The notes beneath the pieces are model-generated. The model made no database searches, had not been told where the DNA came from, and saw only the letters and a program-made list of their open reading frames with translations. The position numbers and the translations under genes are program-made. DNA of 64,000 bases from Trichopria drosophilae. Its lineage: Eukaryota; Arthropoda; Insecta; Hymenoptera; Diapriidae. Each line of letters opens with the position of its first letter. Position 1 is the stretch's first letter. Shown here in pieces: positions 59,856-64,000 of the stretch. The stretch lies in NCBI GenBank assembly GCA_030407085.1, contig CM059586.1, positions 16,696,001 through 16,760,000 of the forward strand, read 5' to 3'.

Positions 59856-60429
59856 AATTATTTGGAACCTTTTTTTTTTACTTTTATAGTTACTGCACTT
59901 GAAACATTCTTATATATATTACGGTATATCCGGCCTCTTTTGAGGCACGAATTTTTCCTTTCAGCCAATTTTTTGTGTCCGGTATTAGCTTCTAATTTGT
60001 TACTAGAGGATGTTCGAAATCACTGATTGCGAATCCCTTGGCAGATTTTCAAAATTCAAAATAGAGGATCCAATGTGGTGCACCAAAATCCGATCAAAAT
60101 ATTAAGGGTTTTTGGAGTCCCCGATTCCGTTTGCGTTGTTATATATTCGAAATTCAAAATGGCGGCTCCAATATAGAGGACTGAAAATTTTATATACGAT
60201 TTACACGGTACTCGGAACTCGGGAGGTATTTGAGGTCGATGATTACCATATTAAATCCACCATTTTGGATTTCACAACCCTGATGTTAGATTCGTAGCCT
60301 TAGATGCGTCTAGGCAAGCCAAAGTGTAAGGGTGATTTCTTATTGTGCCAAATTATAGTTTCCCTAATTAGGGGAACGTAGGGACTATTTTAAATCAGTA
60401 ACCGCTTTCCTACATTAGAACGAGCCCGT
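59856..60429. repeat. AT-rich DNA with three GGATCC-type units
   Basis: Units at about 60035-60080, 60145-60180 and 60240-60290 ('aaaattcaaaatagaggatccaat', 'gaaattcaaaatggcggctccaat', inverted 'ccaccattttggatttc'). A word CTCTTTTGAGGCACG at about 59934 resembles a CCCTTTGAAGCACG terminus. Confidence 0.55.
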
Positions 60430-61798
60430 ATTTACTTCGACCCAGACTAAGTCTGGACGAAGTATTGAATTTGGTCACTTCGGGCAAAAAAATTACCATA
60501 TAGTTATTCATCAAATGTCGACGTTTCAGACCCTAAGGAACCCAAATCAACAATAAAAAAATTTGTGTCCGTGATCTTGTACGTACGTCCCGTTTTTTTT
60601 TGTCTCGCGATAACTCGCGAACGGATAAGCGTATTGACATACATTTTTTTTTAAATACGCGTCTTAGCATAACTTAGATCTGATTAGATTTTGGCGCAGA
60701 TCCACCCGTCCATTACTAAAAAAAAATAGCCTCAATTAAGTTTCTTTGTAGTTTTTTGCATTTATTTTGAAAAATACAAATTTTATTAAAAAATGTTTCA
60801 AACAAAAAAGATAGAGCATGAAATTCTCTACAAAAAATGTCCTATGCATTTTCTTCCTAAAGTCAACGATAATGCCATACAAACTGGTTTAAAATGTTTA
60901 TGACTATTGTCTGAAAAAGTATTGAATTTGGTCATCGCGGCAAAAAAATAACCCTATTGTTTTTCATCAAATTTCGACGTTTCGACCCCCTACCTCCCAG
61001 GGGTAGTCTTTGCCAGCCCCTCGGGCGCGGTGACCACCTACGGGCGCAAAGTTCTTTTACGCCCTTGATACGAAATAGTATATTACTCAACGAGGGAGGT
61101 AAAATAAAGAATGTCTCAGGCTGTGTGTAATTTTTACCCGAGGTGAAGCCGAGGGTGAAAAACATGTAGTCTGAGGCATTCTTTTTTACTTCCCGAGGGA
61201 AGTATACGATTTTTCTTTGTGGCCGGGAGGATAAGCGGCATCTTTCCTTCCGCTTGCGGGAGGAAAGTTGATGCTTTCCTCCCGGTGTGAAGAAAATAAC
61301 TATTTCGATATATCTAAAAGATGTCTTATAGATATCTATAAGATATCCGTCATAGATCTTTTCGACACTTTCAAGATATCTTTGACGAATTATATGTATA
61401 TATATTGTATATATAATATCATAATACAGACAGTAATTAGTAAAACACAGTAAACATGTAATATGCATCGAATAATCTATTAGGATACAAGTGCATGAAG
61501 TAAGTGTTTTGTAACTTTTATTTATTAATACTTCGGCTGGCCTGTTGTCGTCGGGGTCGAAGTTTTGAAAATGCTCCTTTTTAATTTTCATACATATAAG
61601 AAACACTATATTGTTGTAACATATCTATCGAAGCCACTTGGACCTAAATATGATTGGACCCCCAAATATCAATATAATTTTATAATATAATTGAAAGCTG
61701 TTAGTAAACAAACGAGTCTTAAGGAATAGCCGACGCTCCACCGGGCCGAAGTTTCTGAGCGAGCGAAGCGAGCGAGGCACCACGCCAACACTAGTTTT
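60430..61798 (-). repeat. right arm of the 8.2-kb inverted repeat
   Basis: Inverted copy of 53596-54750 with the 216-bp insert at 61077-61292. A 224-codon minus-strand frame (60932-61606) runs through the arm and insert. Its left-arm equivalent is only partly open, its composition changes at the insert, and I see no domain, so I regard it as chance openness. Confidence 0.8.
61077..61292 (-). mobile_element. 216-bp double-hairpin insert, copy B
   Basis: Read on the minus strand it begins CTTCACACC, ends GTAATATACT and is bordered by ATTTT/ATTT. The left arm of the 8.2-kb structure retains the uninterrupted ATAGTTATTTTCGTAT. It shares the second stem with copy A (AAAAAAGAATGCCTCAG and complement; CTCGGCTTCACCTCGGG loop) but its first stem has unrelated sequence. 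GGGAGG-type words replace the CTGGCC-type words of copy A at offsets 8, 28, 61, 92 and 193. Confidence 0.8.
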
Positions 61799-63147
61799 TA
61801 TTACTTTTTGTTATTAGAGGTATAAAATTGTCCGCCGTCTGCATCGGATTCCTTGAGATTTCTCCAAAACAACTAGCTGGTTGCGGATCGTTTCATAAAA
61901 ATTTCATAGTAAATATTCGTTCATGGCGGATTTAAAAATGTTCTTACCGTATTTCCTCGTCGTTCACCGAGAATTCCAGTATTTCGTTCAAACGGAATAA
62001 ACGCCACGACCGGGAACTGAACCGTCGTCGTCGTTTTTAAATAGAACATTTGTATGCTTATACATCGGCATCATATTTTCCGTTTTCCCCCGAATCCCAT
62101 GGCTACGCATGCCAGGCCGTACGCCATGTCAGGTCGAGATTCCGGTAATCCTTGCCGGCTTCGATGTCGGGCTACCGTTTCCATTTGAATCAGACTGTTG
62201 CTGATGCCATGCCGATGTTGGGTATATCTCGATGTGTGTACATCGTTGCATCTCCTGGAGGGTACGGCGGGGTCTTACACATGACTCGGTCCATGAATTC
62301 TTCCAGCGGCGAATAACTCTCGGAAAAAGCTCCGGCGATTCTCACGGTGATTCCACCGGGTGAAACTCGAATCTACGAGAAACTTGGTTCTTGGAGATGT
62401 TTTAATACGTGTGGTTCGATGCACGAAATTGAAGGCCTTTAGAAAGGAATGCCATTTTCGAAAAATGCCAGTGCCCGGAGGCACGAATCTCGCATTCATC
62501 GCGTTTTCACATCTAGTCATCATCAGTCTTGACCAGACGACATCATTTCGATGATTTATTGCCGAGATAGCTAAGGATGACATAGAAAATTAATATCTTC
62601 CGCGAATATTAACTGGAGCTGAGGATAGGCTGATGTTTAGTAAGGTCGCGTAGTCCACAGTCGTTAGGAGTGGTAATTTAATTGCGGCGCATATAGGCTC
62701 GCATGCGGTGTAAGTTTGACACACATGTCACGTATTGGGATAACACTTGATTATGATAGTTTATTGCAAGTTGCAGGAAGTCATGTCCCCTTACTTAATA
62801 GTCATCGTAACTTACAGGAAAGCATAGAAACTTGTGAAAGCTGTCTGATTGCAAATAACTGGAATCAATGTATGGGAAAAAAACGTAAAAAATGTTTGTT
62901 TTCTAAAATGCACAGTGGGATTTATTTTTCGGCAAAAGTATATCATCATTCATGTCATTTTCACAAAATTTGTATATTAACAACATCATTAATGTAAGGT
63001 ATAAATATATTTTGACACTTTAAAGATCAAGATAATTTTAAACGTAAATTGCAGTTTTGAAGATGAATAAATATTTATAATTCAATAGAATATTATATTT
63101 AGCAGCAATAATATAATAAAAGGCCAAGTTACTTTAAAACATGGATA
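61799..63147. other. GC-richer unique DNA then AT-rich DNA
   Basis: About 61.85-62.70 kb is GC-richer with competing frames on both strands (62275-62583 minus, 62360-62554 plus) and no domain. A 93-codon plus frame at 62716-62997 contains several cysteines and histidines but no pattern I recognise. Repeat-free, so possibly single-copy host DNA. Confidence 0.4.
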
Positions 63148-63528
63148 TTAACCCATTAATGCCCAAAGGACACTTTTTTTCTGTTTCAATTTCAGTGAAG
63201 TATTTCGTATCAAAACCGAAGTTGAAAAAAATAGAAAGGTCATGTAATTTCAAGGTACTGGTAATTTCAAGGTCGATCTTCAATATTCCGAGGTCAAAAT
63301 TAAGTTTCAGCTATTAGGAATTCTAATATGGTGCCGATCTAAAAAAAATTGCCAAAAAACATTTGGAGACAATAGAATCGTTTTTGAGTTGATGATTGAA
63401 ACTCAATTGGGACCTCAGAATCTTGAAGTGCGACCTTGAAAACGTACATTTTTTTCAACTTTGATCTTAATACGAAACACTTTATTCAAATTGAATAAAA
63501 AAGTATCCGTTGGGCGTTAATGAGTTAA
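63148..63528. mobile_element. TTAA-flanked CCCATTAATGCCCA element
   Basis: TTAA/CCCATTAATGCCCA at the left; TGGGCGTTAATGAG/TTAA at the right (63525-63528); insert 373 bp. The arms match inverted over 'cttcaa.attccgaggtcaaaatt.agtttca' and its complement. Closest relative in the window is 49973-50731, with which it shares 'gtatttcgtatcaaaa.cgaagtt'. Non-autonomous. Confidence 0.85.
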
Positions 63529-64000
63529 GTCAAATTCTCTATAAAGCAAGTAAAATTAAAGAAATATACAAAATATAGACCCAAAGTACGAAAAATCGAA
63601 AAAAATCGAAATAATTACCTTTGGTGGAATGCAAGAAAAAATCTGTGATGGTAACGTTTTTTGTTGTTTTTAACATTACATAAATTTTAGCTCCAAAAAG
63701 AAGTTTTTACTAAACAAAAAAATGACACGAGTAGAAGAGTTTCTCTACACGAGTTTAGCTAGTTGATGGTTTTTTGGAAACATGTTTTAACTTTTTTATA
63801 TTAGTTTAAGTTTGTTGTTAATAACTAATTACTCAGGCAATGAAAGTGATTTATATTTTATACCATTATTTTTCTTAATTTTTCTTATATATGTGATTTT
63901 TTTAAATTCTGTAGAGAAAACAATCAACCCAGATCAGGAAAATTTTTTAAAATAATAGTTTATTTGAACGGGTTTACGGTTTTGTCTTCAGAATAGTAAA
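63529..64000. other. AT-rich DNA to the window end
   Basis: No frame, terminus or RNA gene recognised. The sequence 'gagaagagtttctctacacgag' near 63735 is a short imperfect palindrome. Confidence 0.45.

Larger units (their letters stand above)
53596..61798. mobile_element. 8.2-kb structure bounded by >1.1-kb inverted repeats
   Basis: The left arm 53596-54750 and right arm 60430-61798 are inverted copies, from AAAACTAGTGTTGGCG at the outer edge to CCAGACT(T/A)AGTCTGG at the inner edge. Apart from scattered substitutions, the right arm is longer mainly because of a 216-bp insert. The 5.7-kb interior contains an ACACAGG-ended element, GC-richer unique DNA, a GTCGG-rich MITE and GGATCC units. 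Either this is one large foldback-type transposon, or two independent opposite insertions of a ~1.15-kb repeat. No direct target duplication was seen at the outer edges. Confidence 0.7.

Noticed and set aside
60932..61606. 224-codon minus-strand frame, the longest in the window
   Set aside because: It spans the right arm and the hairpin insert, with arginine-rich low-complexity sequence where it crosses hairpins. The matching left arm is not open to the same extent, and I see no domain. Length is explained by inverted-repeat composition.
1..64000. CRISPR arrays, bacterial operons, ribosome binding sites
   Set aside because: No regularly spaced identical repeats with unique spacers and no compact gene order; the repeats present are eukaryotic transposon and satellite types.

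Overview
The window looks like a strongly AT-rich, gene-poor stretch of an arthropod (most likely insect) nuclear genome. The evidence is indirect: a decayed Penelope-like retroelement with a GIY-YIG endonuclease domain, many short non-autonomous DNA transposons (TTAA-flanked, TA-flanked and foldback types), scattered CCTAACC-type strings and no compact gene order. I could not identify any complete host gene, tRNA or rRNA. Nearly all open frames are short, start inside repeats or lack any recognisable motif. The only coding remnant I recognise is the Penelope-like element at about 23.87-24.81 kb.

Layout. 0-5 kb: AT-rich DNA, a truncated TTAA-type end at 97, a GC-richer patch at 2.5-3.2 kb. 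5.2-6.0 kb: foldback element. 7.4-7.8 kb: fragment of an ACACAGG-ended element. 10.15-10.43 kb: cluster of GGCGTAAAA palindromes. 13.8-15.4 kb: long inverted-repeat element. 15.5-16.5 kb: GC-richer unique DNA. 16.5-18.05 kb: ACACAGG-ended element carrying a nested TTAA element. 18.1-19.4 kb: very degenerate ~85-bp tandem array. 19.4-23.1 kb: mostly unique, GC-richer DNA. 23.2-25.2 kb: foldback, Penelope remnant, a small MITE and a hammerhead-like motif. 26.9-28.5 kb: TTAA-flanked block with an inverted array of ~121-bp units. 30-31 kb: two small TIR elements. 33.6-34.5 kb: 348-bp direct repeats. 35.6-36.8 kb: foldback with a TACTGGA core. 41-51 kb: more TTAA, CACTG and ACACGGAG elements. 53.6-61.8 kb: an 8.2-kb inverted-repeat structure enclosing a second ACACAGG element with a TTAA element at a different site. 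61.8-63.1 kb: GC-richer unique DNA. 63.15-63.53 kb: last TTAA element.

Three results stand out. First, the two ACACAGG-ended copies (16.5-18.05 and 55.05-56.7 kb) give reciprocal empty and filled sites for two different TTAA/CCC...GGG elements, which shows the insertions and their TTAA target directly. Second, two inserts of 217 and 216 bp (55110-55326 and 61077-61292) sit between ATTTT-type duplications. Each carries its own sequence signature repeated at five matching internal offsets, so the signature differs between copies while the fold is kept. I know no described family with this organisation. Third, a dispersed motif ending in CAAGGGCGTAAAA, always at the edge of TTTTACGCC-type palindromes, occurs at five places.

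All homology statements come from reading by eye. No database comparison or computed alignment was possible.
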